A DNA stretch of 64,000 bases from Amycolatopsis sp. QT-25. GTDB lineage: Bacteria > Actinomycetota > Actinomycetes > Mycobacteriales > Pseudonocardiaceae. The position numbers and the translations under genes were made by a program. Shown here piece by piece: positions 40,817 to 50,024 of this stretch (the first letter of the stretch is position 1; the number at the start of each line of letters is the position of its first letter). The stretch is from positions 6,448,001 to 6,512,000 of the forward strand of contig NZ_CP120210.1 of the NCBI RefSeq assembly GCF_029369745.1. The letters are read 5' to 3'. The notes under the pieces are model-generated. The model saw nothing but the letters and a program-made list of their open reading frames with translations. It had not been told where the DNA came from and did not search any database.

Positions 40817-42037
40817 GTGACCTCTGGGACCTCCGTGACCTCTGCGACCTCTGCGACCTCTTCCAGCTCCGATTTCCTGTTCGGTGGCGCACCGGAAAGG
40901 CACGCCGCCTATACCGCGCTGCGCGAAACCGGCCCGGTCCGGAGGATCATGCTTTCCTCCGGCACCAGCGGCTGGCTGGTCAGCGGTTACGCCGAAGTGC
41001 GCCAGGCCCTCGCGCATCCGGGGCTGAGCGGGCGCACCGGCGTCGTCGGCGACCGGCGCGGGTTGTCCGAGGACGTCCGGCTCGGCATGAACACGCATAT
41101 GCTGAACCTCGATCCGCCGGATCACACCCGGCTCCGGAAGCTGGTGTCCGCCGCGTTCACCGTGCGCCGGATCGCCCAGTTGCGCCCCAGGATCGAAGCC
41201 ATCACGGCGGAACTGCTCGACGCCGTGGCCGACCTCGACGAGGTCGACCTGATCAAGGCACTCGCCTTGCCGCTGCCGATCCGCGTCCTCACGGAGATGC
41301 TCGGCGTGCCCGAGGACGAGGCCGGCGCCTTCCACGGCTGGACCGAGATCCTCACCGCCAGTGCCCTCCCCGTCGACGAACTCGACGCGGCCGCCGCCGA
41401 AATGCTGCGCTATGTCAGGAAACTTCTCGCCGCGAAGCGTGAGAACCCCGGCACGGACCTGCTTTCGGCGCTCGTCACGGTGCACGACGGCGAAGACCGG
41501 CTGACCGAGCACGAGCTGACGTCGATGGTCTTCCTCCTGTTGATCGCCGGACACGAGACCACCGTGCACCTGATCGGCAACGCCACCCTCGCCCTGCTCG
41601 AGAACCCGGCGCAGCTCGCCGCGTTGCGCGCGGATCCGGACGGGATGCCCGCCGCGGTCGAGGAATTCCTGCGTTACGAGAGCCCGGTGCACGCGGCGAT
41701 GCGGTACTCCACCGAGGAAGTCGAGCTCGGCGGCGTGACCATCCCGGCGGGCTCACTGGTCATCGTGTCGTTGCTGGCCGCGAACCGCGACCCCGCCCGT
41801 TTTCCCGGCGCCGACACTTTGGAACTCGGCCGCGCGGACAATCCGCAGCTCGCCTTCGGACACGGCATCCACCACTGTCTCGGCGCGCCGATGGCCCGGC
41901 TCGAAGGCGGGATCGCCCTCGCCGCCCTGCTCACGCGGTTCCCGGACCTGCGCGAGGCCGTGCCCGCGGAAAGCCTCCGCTGGCGCGTCAGCATGGTGAT
42001 GCACGGCCTCGAAGCGCTTCCCGTCCGGCTTCGCTGA
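40817..42037 (+). CDS. Cytochrome P450 (CYP107-like)
   Basis: The 406-residue class I P450 has the I-helix motif LLIAGHETT (~240), ExxR in EEFLRYESP and the heme loop AFGHGIHHCLGAPMAR, with the axial Cys near residue 355. CYP107-type enzymes hydroxylate or epoxidise polyketides and other natural products using a ferredoxin. The GTG at 40817 opens a Thr/Ser-rich stretch encoded by short GACCTCTG repeats, so the true start is a little uncertain; a later start near residue 20 is possible. It diverges from the apoprotein gene. It may act on the chromophore of this region. Confidence 0.92.
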   Translation: MTSGTSVTSATSATSSSSDFLFGGAPERHAAYTALRETGPVRRIMLSSGTSGWLVSGYAEVRQALAHPGLSGRTGVVGDRRGLSEDVRLGMNTHMLNLDPPDHTRLRKLVSAAFTVRRIAQLRPRIEAITAELLDAVADLDEVDLIKALALPLPIRVLTEMLGVPEDEAGAFHGWTEILTASALPVDELDAAAAEMLRYVRKLLAAKRENPGTDLLSALVTVHDGEDRLTEHELTSMVFLLLIAGHETTVHLIGNATLALLENPAQLAALRADPDGMPAAVEEFLRYESPVHAAMRYSTEEVELGGVTIPAGSLVIVSLLAANRDPARFPGADTLELGRADNPQLAFGHGIHHCLGAPMARLEGGIALAALLTRFPDLREAVPAESLRWRVSMVMHGLEALPVRLR

Positions 42038-42210
42038 CCCCTTGTCCTCAAAGGACGGTCGACCGGTGGACGCGGGCGGCAAACCCGCAGGCTGGGATAA
42101 GACGCGGCCGAAAGCGCGGTGCGACACTTTCGGAGACGATCACGAATTCGCGGTGCGTATCTCACGTCCGTGAGCCGCGTCATCTCCTATTCCTGGGAAG
42201 GGAGTAGAAC

Positions 42211-44211
42211 GTGTCCCAAGACCTAGGCACCCCGGTCACGAGCACCCCACCGCGGGGCGCCGCCCCGCCCGCGCGGACGCCGAAGAAGAAGACCAAGACG
42301 GGGTTGTCCGCATCGGCGGCCAGACGCGTCGCCGTCCTGAGCGCGCTCGTCGCCGGCGTCGCCTACGGGTGGGGTATCGGCGGGAACGCCGCACACTACG
42401 CCTACGCCGCCGCGGTCCGCGGCATGTCTCAGAACTGGCACAACTTCCTTTACGGCGCCTACGATCCCGCCGGGTTCATGAGTGTCGACAAGGCACCCGG
42501 CGCGCTCTGGTTGCAGGCACTGTCCGTCCGTGTCTTCGGCTACGAGACGTGGGCGCTGCTGCTGCCCGGCGTCATCGCGGGCGGTGTCTCGGTGTACGTC
42601 CTGTTCGTGCTCGTGCGCCGCTGGGCCGGGCACGCGCCGGCGGCACTGGCGGCCGTCCTGCTCGCCGCGACGCCGATCACCGTCGCGGCCACCCGGGTCA
42701 ACCTGCCCGACTCGACACTGATCTTGACGCTGCTCGTCGCGACCTACGCCTTCTGGCGGGCACTGGAGAAGGCGTCGCCGCGCTGGCTGCTGTTGACCGC
42801 CGTGCTCGTCGGCGTCGGCTTCCACATCAAACTCGCCATGGCGCTGGCCATCCTGCCGGTGCTCGGGATCGTCTACCTCGTCGCCGCGCCGGTCTCGGCG
42901 GGACGCCGGGTGCTGCACCTGCTCGGCGCCGGTGCGGTCACCGCCGCGGTTTCGTCGATCTGGATGCTCATCGTCTCGTTCACGCCCGCGGGCTCCCGCC
43001 CGTACATGGACGGCAGCACCTCGAACTCGGTGTGGCAGATGGTGTGGGCCTACAACCTCTTCGACCGCGCGGACGCCGCGAAGGCCGGGAACTCGGCCGA
43101 ACTGCCCGTTCTGCCCGACGGCAAGGTCACGCCGGTCGACCAGGGCGGTGACACCGGGGTGTTCCGGCTGTTCAACGACCTGATCGGCGGCCAGATCTCG
43201 TGGCTGCTGCCGCTGGCGCTGCTGCTGCTCGTCGTCGGCCTGGTCGCCACGGGCCGCGCCCCGCGCACCGACAAGCAGCGCGCGGGCTGGCTGCTGTGGG
43301 GAGGCTGGCTCGTTCTCTTCGCCGGCGCGCTCAGCTTCTCGCAGAGCATCCACCCGTACTACACGAGCCTCCTGGCACCCGCCATCGCCGCGATCGGCGG
43401 CGTGGGCCTGCACCTCGCCTGGACGACCCGCCGTCACCCGTGGGTGCTGCCGGTCGGGCTCCTCGCCACCGGCGCCTGGGCGTTCGTGCTGATGAGCCGT
43501 TCCAGTGACTACGTGCCGTGGCTGCGGCCGGTCGTCGTGGCCGCCACCGTCCTCGCCGCGGTGCTGGTCCTCCTGCGCCGCACGGGGAAGTTCGCCGTCG
43601 TGACCGGGGCCGTGGCCGGGGTCGCGCTGCTGGCCGGGCCGGTCGCCTGGGCGGCACCGGCCTTCCACCCGCCGACGGATCCGCGCACGGCGATGTTCCA
43701 GAACTTCAACCCGCTCGCGGGGCCGGACCCGAACGCGCTCTCCACCGGCATCGACCTGACGAAGCTCATGGCCGGCGGCCCGAAGCCCGGCGCGGCCGGC
43801 GGACAGGCCATGCCGCTGCCACCGCCGATCATGTTCCAGATGATGCCCTCGGACGCCGACCGGAAGCTCCTCGGTTTCCTCCGGGCCAACGACCGCGGCG
43901 AGCGGTTCGACCTGGCGACCTTCGGCGGCACCGGCGCCTCGCCCTACATCCGGGCGGGCCTGTCCGTCATGCCGATGGGCGGCTTCGTCGGCACGATGCC
44001 GATGCCGACCGCCGCCGGTCTCGCGGAAGCCGTCCGAAGTGGACAGGTCAGGTTCGTGCTGTTCGGTGGATTCGCCTACGACAGCCCGACCGCGCTGGCC
44101 CGCAAGGACTGGGTGGTGCGCAACTGCACCCGGGTCCCGCCGCCCGCCTACACCGCGAACCCGTGGATGGGCTTCACCTCCGCCCTGTTCGACTGCAAAC
44201 CGGGAGCGTGA
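42211..44211 (+). CDS. GT39/ArnT-type polyprenyl-sugar-dependent glycosyltransferase
   Basis: A 666-residue integral membrane protein with about ten membrane segments and a soluble outer C-terminal domain (~490-666). The first loop holds YGAYDPAGFMSVDKAPGALWLQ, the acidic region typical of the dolichyl-phosphate-mannose transferase and ArnT families, which take a sugar from a polyprenyl phosphate outside the membrane. Residues 505-545 are Met/Pro/Gly-rich. GTG at 42211 with GAAGGGAG upstream. It precedes, by six bases, a GT2-GtrA protein that would make and flip the lipid-linked sugar, so the two form a complete donor-transfer system for cell wall or product. Confidence 0.9.
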   Translation: MSQDLGTPVTSTPPRGAAPPARTPKKKTKTGLSASAARRVAVLSALVAGVAYGWGIGGNAAHYAYAAAVRGMSQNWHNFLYGAYDPAGFMSVDKAPGALWLQALSVRVFGYETWALLLPGVIAGGVSVYVLFVLVRRWAGHAPAALAAVLLAATPITVAATRVNLPDSTLILTLLVATYAFWRALEKASPRWLLLTAVLVGVGFHIKLAMALAILPVLGIVYLVAAPVSAGRRVLHLLGAGAVTAAVSSIWMLIVSFTPAGSRPYMDGSTSNSVWQMVWAYNLFDRADAAKAGNSAELPVLPDGKVTPVDQGGDTGVFRLFNDLIGGQISWLLPLALLLLVVGLVATGRAPRTDKQRAGWLLWGGWLVLFAGALSFSQSIHPYYTSLLAPAIAAIGGVGLHLAWTTRRHPWVLPVGLLATGAWAFVLMSRSSDYVPWLRPVVVAATVLAAVLVLLRRTGKFAVVTGAVAGVALLAGPVAWAAPAFHPPTDPRTAMFQNFNPLAGPDPNALSTGIDLTKLMAGGPKPGAAGGQAMPLPPPIMFQMMPSDADRKLLGFLRANDRGERFDLATFGGTGASPYIRAGLSVMPMGGFVGTMPMPTAAGLAEAVRSGQVRFVLFGGFAYDSPTALARKDWVVRNCTRVPPPAYTANPWMGFTSALFDCKPGA

Positions 44212-44217
44212 TGCCCG

Positions 44218-45456
44218 ATGACGGCTGAACTCACCGCGGCACCCCGCCCAGCCACGGGAGGCCGCCGGACGGCGACCGTCGAGATCGTCATCCCGGTGCT
44301 CGACGAGGAACGTGCCCTGCACGGCTGCATCACCACGCTGAGCGCGTTCCTCGGCGACGGCTTCCCGTTCCCCTGGTCCATCACCATCGCCGACAACGGC
44401 AGCACCGACCGGACGTGGGAGATCGCCACCGAACTGGCCGAGCGGAACCCGCGCATCTCCGCGCGGCGGGTGCCGGTCCGCGGCCGGGGCGCGGCGATCA
44501 AGGCGACGTGGGGAGCCAGCACCGCCGACATCGTCGCCTACATGGACGTCGACCTGTCGACCGGGTTGGAGGGCCTGCTCCCCCTGATCGCGCCACTGGT
44601 CAGCGGGCACTGCGAGATCACCATCGGGACCCGGCTCGGCCGCGGCTCGCGGATCCGCCGCAGTCTCAAACGCGAGATCGTCTCCCGCACCTACAACGCG
44701 ATCACGCGGCACGTGTTCGGGCTGCGCAGCACCGACACGTCCGCCGGCTTCAAGGCGGCCCGGCGCGACGCCGTGGTCGGCCTGCTGGAAGCGGTCGAGG
44801 ACGACCACTGGTTCTTCGACACCGAGCTGCTGATGCTGGCCGAGCACAACGGCCTGCGGGTGCACGAGGTGCCGCTGGACTGGGTCGAGGACGTCGATTC
44901 GCGGGTCAAGGTCACGCAGACCGCGATGGGGAATCTGAAGGGCCTGGTCCGCGTGGGCCGGGCGATCGCCGCCGGTAAAGGACGGGTGAACGTGCCGGAG
45001 ATCCCGCAGTTGCGCGCCACCCATCCCGACGCCGTGCTCGCCGAACCACGGGCCGCGACCTTGGCGAAATTCCTCGGGTTCGCGGTCATCGGTGTCATCT
45101 CGACAGTGCTCTACACACTCCTGTATCTGCCCTTGCGCGTGCCGCTGACACCGGCGGGGGCGAACCTGGTCGCGCTGGTGCTCGTCGGGGTGGCCAATAC
45201 CGAGGCCAACCGGCGCTGGACGTTCAACCGCGGCGGCGGGCACCGGCTCGGGTTGCACGCCCGCGCCGCGATCCTGTTCGCCACCACGTATCTGCTGACC
45301 ACGATGGCCGTGACCGGGCTGCACCTGATCGCCCCGGGTTCCGGGCCGATCGTCGAACTGCTCGTGCTCATCGTCGCCTACGGGCTGATGACGCTGCTGC
45401 GGTTCGTGGCCCTCGACCGCTGGGTCTTCGCCCGGCACCGGAAGGAGCGCCGGTGA
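44218..45456 (+). CDS. GT2 polyprenyl-phosphate sugar synthase fused to GtrA flippase domain
   Basis: The 412-residue protein starts with a GT2 catalytic domain (about 20-260) showing IVIPVLDEERALHGC, the metal-binding acidic motif AYMDVDLSTG and DTSAGFKAARRDAV. This is as in dolichol-phosphate mannose/glucose synthases. The C-terminal part (~280-405) has four membrane segments of the GtrA family, with NTEANRRWTFNR, thought to move the lipid-linked sugar across the membrane. ATG at 44218. Its stop overlaps the methyltransferase start (45453). It should supply the donor for the GT39 protein encoded before it. Confidence 0.92.
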   Translation: MTAELTAAPRPATGGRRTATVEIVIPVLDEERALHGCITTLSAFLGDGFPFPWSITIADNGSTDRTWEIATELAERNPRISARRVPVRGRGAAIKATWGASTADIVAYMDVDLSTGLEGLLPLIAPLVSGHCEITIGTRLGRGSRIRRSLKREIVSRTYNAITRHVFGLRSTDTSAGFKAARRDAVVGLLEAVEDDHWFFDTELLMLAEHNGLRVHEVPLDWVEDVDSRVKVTQTAMGNLKGLVRVGRAIAAGKGRVNVPEIPQLRATHPDAVLAEPRAATLAKFLGFAVIGVISTVLYTLLYLPLRVPLTPAGANLVALVLVGVANTEANRRWTFNRGGGHRLGLHARAAILFATTYLLTTMAVTGLHLIAPGSGPIVELLVLIVAYGLMTLLRFVALDRWVFARHRKERR

Positions 45457-46151
45457 AGACGGCGGACGTCACGCGCATCACCGAGATGGAGGACCGCCAC
45501 TGGTGGTTCCGGGAGAAGCGGCACCTGCTCGCCGACGAGCTGAACCGGCTCGGCCCGCCCGGCCGCGCGCTCGACATCGGCGCGGCGGGCGGCGGCAACA
45601 CGCGGGTGCTGCGCTCGCGAGGCTGGGACGTCGTCGCCACGGACTACGACGAGAACGCCGTCGAGATCGCCCGTTCACGCGGCCTCGACGCGATCCACGC
45701 CGACGCCCGTGACCTGCCCCTGCCGTCTTCGTCCTTCGATCTGGTGGTGGCGTTCGAAATCCTCGAGCACATCCAGGAGGACGACCAGGCCGCGGCGGAA
45801 CTGTTCCGGGTGCTGCGGCCCGGCGGCTCCGCGCTGATCAGCGTCCCGTCCGGAATGGACCTGTGGTCGGCGCACGACGTCGCGGTGCACCACGTGCGCC
45901 GCTACGACCGGGCTTCGCTGCGGAAGGTCGTCGAGGACGCCGGCTTCGTCGTCGACGAGCTGTGGAGCTGGAACGTCCTACTCCGGCCAGTGGTGGCGCT
46001 GCGGCGGCGTTCGGCCCGCGGGAACGAACTGAACGAGCACACGCCCTGGCTGGTCAACCACGCCCTGACCGCGATCGTCACGGCGGAGCGGTACCTCCCG
46101 ACGCGCTCGCGCCGGGGTGTCTCGCTGATCCTGAAGGCCCATAAGCCTTAG
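45453..46151 (+). CDS. Class I SAM-dependent methyltransferase
   Basis: The 232-residue protein has the SAM-binding motif ALDIGAAGGGNTRVL (~35-49), an acidic second motif VVATDYDENAVEIA and motif III in LRPGGSALISVPSG. The N-terminus EMEDRHWWFREKRHLL is common in methyltransferases beside glycosyltransferases and sugar-lipid genes. The GTG at 45453 overlaps the GT2-GtrA gene by four bases, so the three genes form a unit. It may methylate a sugar or lipid-sugar. A perfect family A palindrome follows immediately and should end the operon. Confidence 0.9.
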   Translation: MKTADVTRITEMEDRHWWFREKRHLLADELNRLGPPGRALDIGAAGGGNTRVLRSRGWDVVATDYDENAVEIARSRGLDAIHADARDLPLPSSSFDLVVAFEILEHIQEDDQAAAELFRVLRPGGSALISVPSGMDLWSAHDVAVHHVRRYDRASLRKVVEDAGFVVDELWSWNVLLRPVVALRRRSARGNELNEHTPWLVNHALTAIVTAERYLPTRSRRGVSLILKAHKP

Positions 46152-46153
46152 CG

Positions 46154-46208
46154 GTACATGAAGGCCCCCTTCCTTGCGCCTGGCGCAAGGAAGGGGGCCT
46201 TCATGTAC
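46154..46208. terminator. Family A palindrome, second identical 55-nt copy
   Basis: All 55 bases equal the copy at 11705-11759, 34 kb away. The stem of 27 bp starts three bases after the methyltransferase stop codon, which makes a terminator role likely. Confidence 0.85.
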
Positions 46209-46244
46209 CTGGTCGCCGAGGCCGCGTGGGTCGGTGAAGGGCAC

Positions 46245-46298
46245 GCGCGTCAAGGCCCCTTCCCCCGGTTGAGCCGGGGGAAGGGGCCCTTGACGCGC
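46245..46298. terminator. Hairpin before the epimerase stop
   Basis: Arms GCGCGTCAAGGCCCCTTCCC... and the complement (46274-46298, one bulged base) enclose GTTGA. It ends nine bases from the stop of the minus-strand epimerase gene and, with the palindrome at 46154, separates the two convergent operons. Confidence 0.75.
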
Positions 46299-46306
46299 TT
46301 GTGGAG

Positions 46307-47257
46307 CTAGGCGGCGCGGAGGCCGGCCGGGGGAACGTCCCAGGCGGTGCCGCGGTGCTCCAGGTACCAGTCCACCGTCTTCGTCATGCCTTCCTCCAGC
46401 GTGACCAGGGAGTCCGGCTCGATGCCGACGGAAAGCAGGGTCGAAACGTCGGCCGTGACCGGGGTGTTCGGTGTCTCACCCGGGCGCATGGGCAGGTCGG
46501 TGATGCCGACCCGCGGGTAGCCGCGCTGCTCGCACAGCTCGATGACGAGCTCCGCCACCTCGCGGATCGTGACCGAATCGGCAGGCCCGATCTCGACCGT
46601 GTGCTCCAGCACCCGTCCCTCGGCGGCGACCTCCAAAGAGGACACCAGGGTGCGGGCGACGTCGCCGACCCACACCATGTCCGAGATCTGCCGCCCACCG
46701 CCGTAGAGCTCCACCGGGATGCCGGACAGTGCCCGGCAGACCAGCGCGGGGGTGATCTTGCGGACCTTCCCCGCGGCGAACGGCGGCGCGGCCTTCTGGC
46801 GCGGGCCGTAGGCGTTGACCGCGCGGACGCAGTTCACGCGGGTGCCGCGGTCGGCGTTGAACATGCGGACGAACCGCTCGACCGTGGTCTTCGAGATCGA
46901 GTAGCTGTTGTTCATCCAGTGGTTGCCGACGCAGATGTACACGCCGGGCAGGTCGTACTGGGCGACGGCCTCGAGGAAGTTCAGGCCGCCCATGACGTTG
47001 GTCTCCACCGCGGGGCGCGGATTGGTGATCGTCTCCTGGGTGCCCAGCACGGCGGCCAGATGGATGATCCCGTCGCAATGCGCGGCGAGTTCGGTCAGCG
47101 CCGTCGCGTCACGGATGTCGCCCAGCATGACCTCCCACGGCCCGCCGTCCCCCTCGCCACGATGGTCGAACACGACCGGCGTGTGCCCTCGCGCGGCGAG
47201 TTCCTCGCAGACGTACTGCCCGATGAACCCGGTGCCACCGGTAACACCAACCTTCAT
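46307..47257 (-). CDS. NAD-dependent epimerase/dehydratase
   Basis: The 316-residue extended SDR protein has the NAD motif VTGGTGFIGQYV (5-16) and a catalytic Tyr/Lys pair in NSYSISKTTVER (~128-139). The canonical YxxxK spacing is present as Y-SIS-K. The C-terminal sugar-binding half has DMVWVGDVARTLVSSLEVA. It probably acts on a nucleotide sugar (GalE/RmlB-like) but the substrate is not evident. ATG at 47257 with AAAGGTGG upstream. The adjacent lipid-sugar module on the other strand makes a role in the same sugar pathway possible. Confidence 0.88.
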   Translation of the reverse strand: MKVGVTGGTGFIGQYVCEELAARGHTPVVFDHRGEGDGGPWEVMLGDIRDATALTELAAHCDGIIHLAAVLGTQETITNPRPAVETNVMGGLNFLEAVAQYDLPGVYICVGNHWMNNSYSISKTTVERFVRMFNADRGTRVNCVRAVNAYGPRQKAAPPFAAGKVRKITPALVCRALSGIPVELYGGGRQISDMVWVGDVARTLVSSLEVAAEGRVLEHTVEIGPADSVTIREVAELVIELCEQRGYPRVGITDLPMRPGETPNTPVTADVSTLLSVGIEPDSLVTLEEGMTKTVDWYLEHRGTAWDVPPAGLRAA

Positions 47258-47342
47258 TTTAGCCACCTTTGCCCGATAGGCTGGGAATTCCAGGACTTTT
47301 TCCTTTTCGCAGAATCCCATCGGCGGGTTCGCCGGGACGCCT

Positions 47343-47370
47343 CCAATACTGCCCCGAAAGGCAGTATCGG
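47343..47370. terminator. Hairpin after the hydrolase gene
   Basis: CCAATACTGCC (47343-47353) and GGCAGTATCGG (47360-47370) pair over ten of eleven positions around CCGAAA. It lies ten bases past the stop of the minus-strand hydrolase gene. Confidence 0.6.
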
Positions 47371-47380
47371 AAGGCGGGAT

Positions 47381-48355
47381 TCAGCCGAGGAAGTTCTTCA
47401 GCGCGCCGACGACCTGAGCGGGCTGTTCCTCGGAAAGGTAATGTCCGGCCCCGGCGATCTTGACCACCCGCGGATCGGCCGCCTTGGCGGGCAGCACCTG
47501 GGTGAAGTACTGGTGATTGAACTCACCCGCGAGGCCGAGCACCGGCATGGTCAGCTTCCCGTACGACGACCCGGCCGCGATGTCCTGGGCGAGCGTCCGG
47601 TACCAACCGTTGCCCGCCCGGACGGCCTCCCGTGTGTGGTAGGCCCGCGCGTAGACGTTCCGGTCGAAGTCGCTGACCGCCGACGGCGCCACCGAGAGCT
47701 GGTCGATCATCGCGTCCACCAGATACCGCGAGCGACCGGAGACGAGCTGCTCCGGCAGGCCTTGCAACTGGTTGAACGTCCACCACCACGGGGAGAACTG
47801 GCCGGGCCCACTGGGCAGCAACGGCAGCTGGTAAAGGCTCTTGTCGGGCGCGACCACGTCCATCAGCGCCAGTTTCCCGACCGCCTGCGGGTACTTGATC
47901 CCGTAGCTGTGCGCGACCATCGCGCCGATGTCGTGGCCGACCAGATCCGCCTTGGCGTACCCGAGCTCGGCGAGCAACGCGTGGATGTCGGCGGCCATCG
48001 TCTCCTTGTCGTAGCCCGCCTGCGGCTTCGACGATCCGCCCATCCCCCGCAGGTCGACGGCGATCACCCGGTGGTTCGCGGCCAGCGCCGGCATCACCTT
48101 GTGGAACGCCCACCACGTCTGCGGCCAGCCCGGCAGCAGCACCACCGGACTGCCGGAACCACCGGCGACATAATGCAGCCGGACGCCGTTGACGTCGGCG
48201 TGGGAGCTGGTGAACCCGCCCTGCAGCGACCGGGCGAGCGCCGCGTCGGAATGTCTCCAGCTCGTATTCGCGGAGCTTCCCGCCGCCGCGCCCCCCAGCA
48301 GTATCACCGCCGCGACCGCGGCCAGCGCGATCATGACCTTCTTGAATCTGCTCAT
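47381..48355 (-). CDS. Membrane-anchored or exported epoxide-hydrolase-type alpha/beta hydrolase
   Basis: The 324-residue protein begins with a basic segment and one hydrophobic stretch (MSRFKKVMIALAAVAAVILL), so it is exported or anchored outside. The catalytic part has LLPGWPQTWWAFH (oxyanion hole, HGxP-like) and the nucleophile Asp142 in LVGHDIGAMVAHSYG. Asp rather than Ser marks epoxide hydrolases or haloalkane dehalogenases; the His is in GAGHYLSEEQP near the end. ATG at 48355 with GGGAGAAG upstream. Extracellular detoxification of an epoxide or halogenated product is an attractive but unproven role next to halogenase and monooxygenase genes. Confidence 0.88.
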   Translation of the reverse strand: MSRFKKVMIALAAVAAVILLGGAAAGSSANTSWRHSDAALARSLQGGFTSSHADVNGVRLHYVAGGSGSPVVLLPGWPQTWWAFHKVMPALAANHRVIAVDLRGMGGSSKPQAGYDKETMAADIHALLAELGYAKADLVGHDIGAMVAHSYGIKYPQAVGKLALMDVVAPDKSLYQLPLLPSGPGQFSPWWWTFNQLQGLPEQLVSGRSRYLVDAMIDQLSVAPSAVSDFDRNVYARAYHTREAVRAGNGWYRTLAQDIAAGSSYGKLTMPVLGLAGEFNHQYFTQVLPAKAADPRVVKIAGAGHYLSEEQPAQVVGALKNFLG

Positions 48356-48498
48356 GAATTCTTCTCCCACCGCCAGGGAAATGGTCATCGACACATCAAT
48401 GATCAGCCGCGTTGGCCGAAAAACACATCTCGATTGTTGCGGAGGAGAGAAAAACTCACGAACCCCGGTGCCGGATCAGCGGATTCGCGTGATTGAAC

Positions 48499-48581
48499 GG
48501 ACGACACGCGCGTTCAAAGGGACGACACGCGCGCGGCCGCGTTCCGCCGCGAGCCGTCCGCCTGATCACGCGTGTCGTCCC
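48499..48581. repeat. GGACGACACGCG repeats, direct and inverted
   Basis: The motif GGACGACACGCGCG occurs at 48499 and 48520 and inverted as CGCGTGTCGTCC at 48569. It is in the 264-base gap between the hydrolase and FAD monooxygenase genes and can form a hairpin. Neighbouring words such as CGCGTGATTG also appear in the repeats at 39809. Confidence 0.7.
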
Positions 48582-48619
48582 TCCAGGCACGGGAAAACGT
48601 CGTTCGCGCCGAGCCACGG

Positions 48620-50005
48620 TCACGCCGCGCGCGACTCGCTGTCCGGGCGGGGCAGCTCCGTCACGGTCGCCCCCGGCGCGGGACGACGCCGGCCTGCCCG
48701 CAGCACCCTGCGCACGATGCCCGGTTTCATCAGCGCGGCCGGCGGGTCGACCAGTCCGGCCACCCGCATGAACGCCGCCGTGATCCCCGGATCGATCGTC
48801 GCCGCGTACTGGACCTTCGCCATGTACGCGTTGCCCATCTTGACCTTGAGCGTCCGCTTTCCCTCCACGCCGGGGAAGTCCAGGTCACCGCTGGTCGAAA
48901 TGTCCCACGGGTCGTTGACGACCTTGCCGATCTCGCGCAGGAACCGCCGCGAGTCCGGTTCGGAACGACGACGGAGATGCTCGCGCAGCGCGATCGCCTC
49001 CATCGACGCGACCGTCATGCCCTGGCCGTACACCGGGTTGAAACTGCAGAACGCGTCACCGAGCACGAACAGCCGCTCCGGGAACCGCTTGAGCCGTTCG
49101 TAGCGCCGCCGCAGGCTCGCCGGGAACTTGAACGTCACCGGCTCGATCAACGGCTGCGCGTCCTTCACCGCTTCGTAGATCTCCTTGGCAGGCAGCGACT
49201 TCACGTAGTCGAGATAGCCGCGGGCGTCGGTCGGCGGATGGTCGCCGAGGAGGCCGGTCAGCGAAAGGATGCACTCGTCTTCGTTGACCTGGCCGAAGAA
49301 CGCGCCCCGTGGATGCGCGGGCGAGGCGACCGGGTTGATCGACTGCCAGCCGCCGAACATCTCCGGCCGCTTGCGGAACATGCGAGTCGTGTACGCCAGC
49401 CCGACCTTCACGCGCTCCTCGGCTGGCCGTTCGAAGCCCAGTTCCTCCAGCCAGACCGGCGTGCGCGTACCTCGTCCGGAGGCATCGACGACCAGGTCCG
49501 CGCCGAGGCGTTCCTCCGGTGAGCCGTCCCGCGCCTGCACGCGGACCCCGATGATCCGCTTGCCCTCACGCGTGGCGAGCAGGCCGTGGACGTCGGTGCG
49601 CTCGCGGTAGGTGACGTTCGGCAGTGCCGCCGTACGCAGCCGCAGGTGGTGCTCCAGCACCGGGCGCAACGCCGTGATCGACGGCAGCCCGCTGTCGGCG
49701 GGCATGACCTGCTTCCCGTCGAAGTACCACTTCATCCGCGCGAGATCGCCGACCGGGACACCCGAGTCCCGCAGGTCGCCGAGCAGGTTCGGGAAGAGTT
49801 CCTCGAGGATGAAGTAGCCGCGTGCGTGCAGGCCGTGCGCGTGCCAGGTGTGCGGGGTCCCGCGCCGCGGCTTGTCCACCCCGAGCACCTCGTCGCGGTC
49901 CACGACCACGACCTCGCGGTAGAACTCGGAAAGCACTCTCGCCGCCAGGGTGCCGGCGACACTGCCGCCGATCACCACCGCGCGTTTGCCGACGGGTTCG
50001 TTCAT
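48620..50005 (-). CDS. FAD-dependent monooxygenase (first of a tandem pair)
   Basis: The 461-residue protein is a PHBH/squalene-epoxidase-like flavoprotein: the dinucleotide-binding motif is VVIGGSVAGTLAARVLSE (~10-27), the DG-type motif LVVDASGRGTRTPVWLEELG follows in the middle, and the second FAD motif is FVLGDAFCSFNPVYGQGMTVA (~305-325). It should hydroxylate or epoxidise with NADPH and O2. The ATG at 50005 (MNEPV) has AAGGAG at better spacing than the ATG six bases earlier. It is 20 bases downstream of a paralogue that it resembles throughout, so the pair arose by duplication. Confidence 0.9.
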   Translation of the reverse strand: MNEPVGKRAVVIGGSVAGTLAARVLSEFYREVVVVDRDEVLGVDKPRRGTPHTWHAHGLHARGYFILEELFPNLLGDLRDSGVPVGDLARMKWYFDGKQVMPADSGLPSITALRPVLEHHLRLRTAALPNVTYRERTDVHGLLATREGKRIIGVRVQARDGSPEERLGADLVVDASGRGTRTPVWLEELGFERPAEERVKVGLAYTTRMFRKRPEMFGGWQSINPVASPAHPRGAFFGQVNEDECILSLTGLLGDHPPTDARGYLDYVKSLPAKEIYEAVKDAQPLIEPVTFKFPASLRRRYERLKRFPERLFVLGDAFCSFNPVYGQGMTVASMEAIALREHLRRRSEPDSRRFLREIGKVVNDPWDISTSGDLDFPGVEGKRTLKVKMGNAYMAKVQYAATIDPGITAAFMRVAGLVDPPAALMKPGIVRRVLRAGRRRPAPGATVTELPRPDSESRAA

Positions 50006-50024
50006 GACCATGGCTCCTTGGTGC

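Noticed and set aside
42223..45438. Long minus-strand frame opposite the two glycosyltransferase genes
   Set aside because: Composition is Arg/Gly/Asp/His-biased as in antisense shadows, and both plus-strand genes have clear motifs and ribosome sites.
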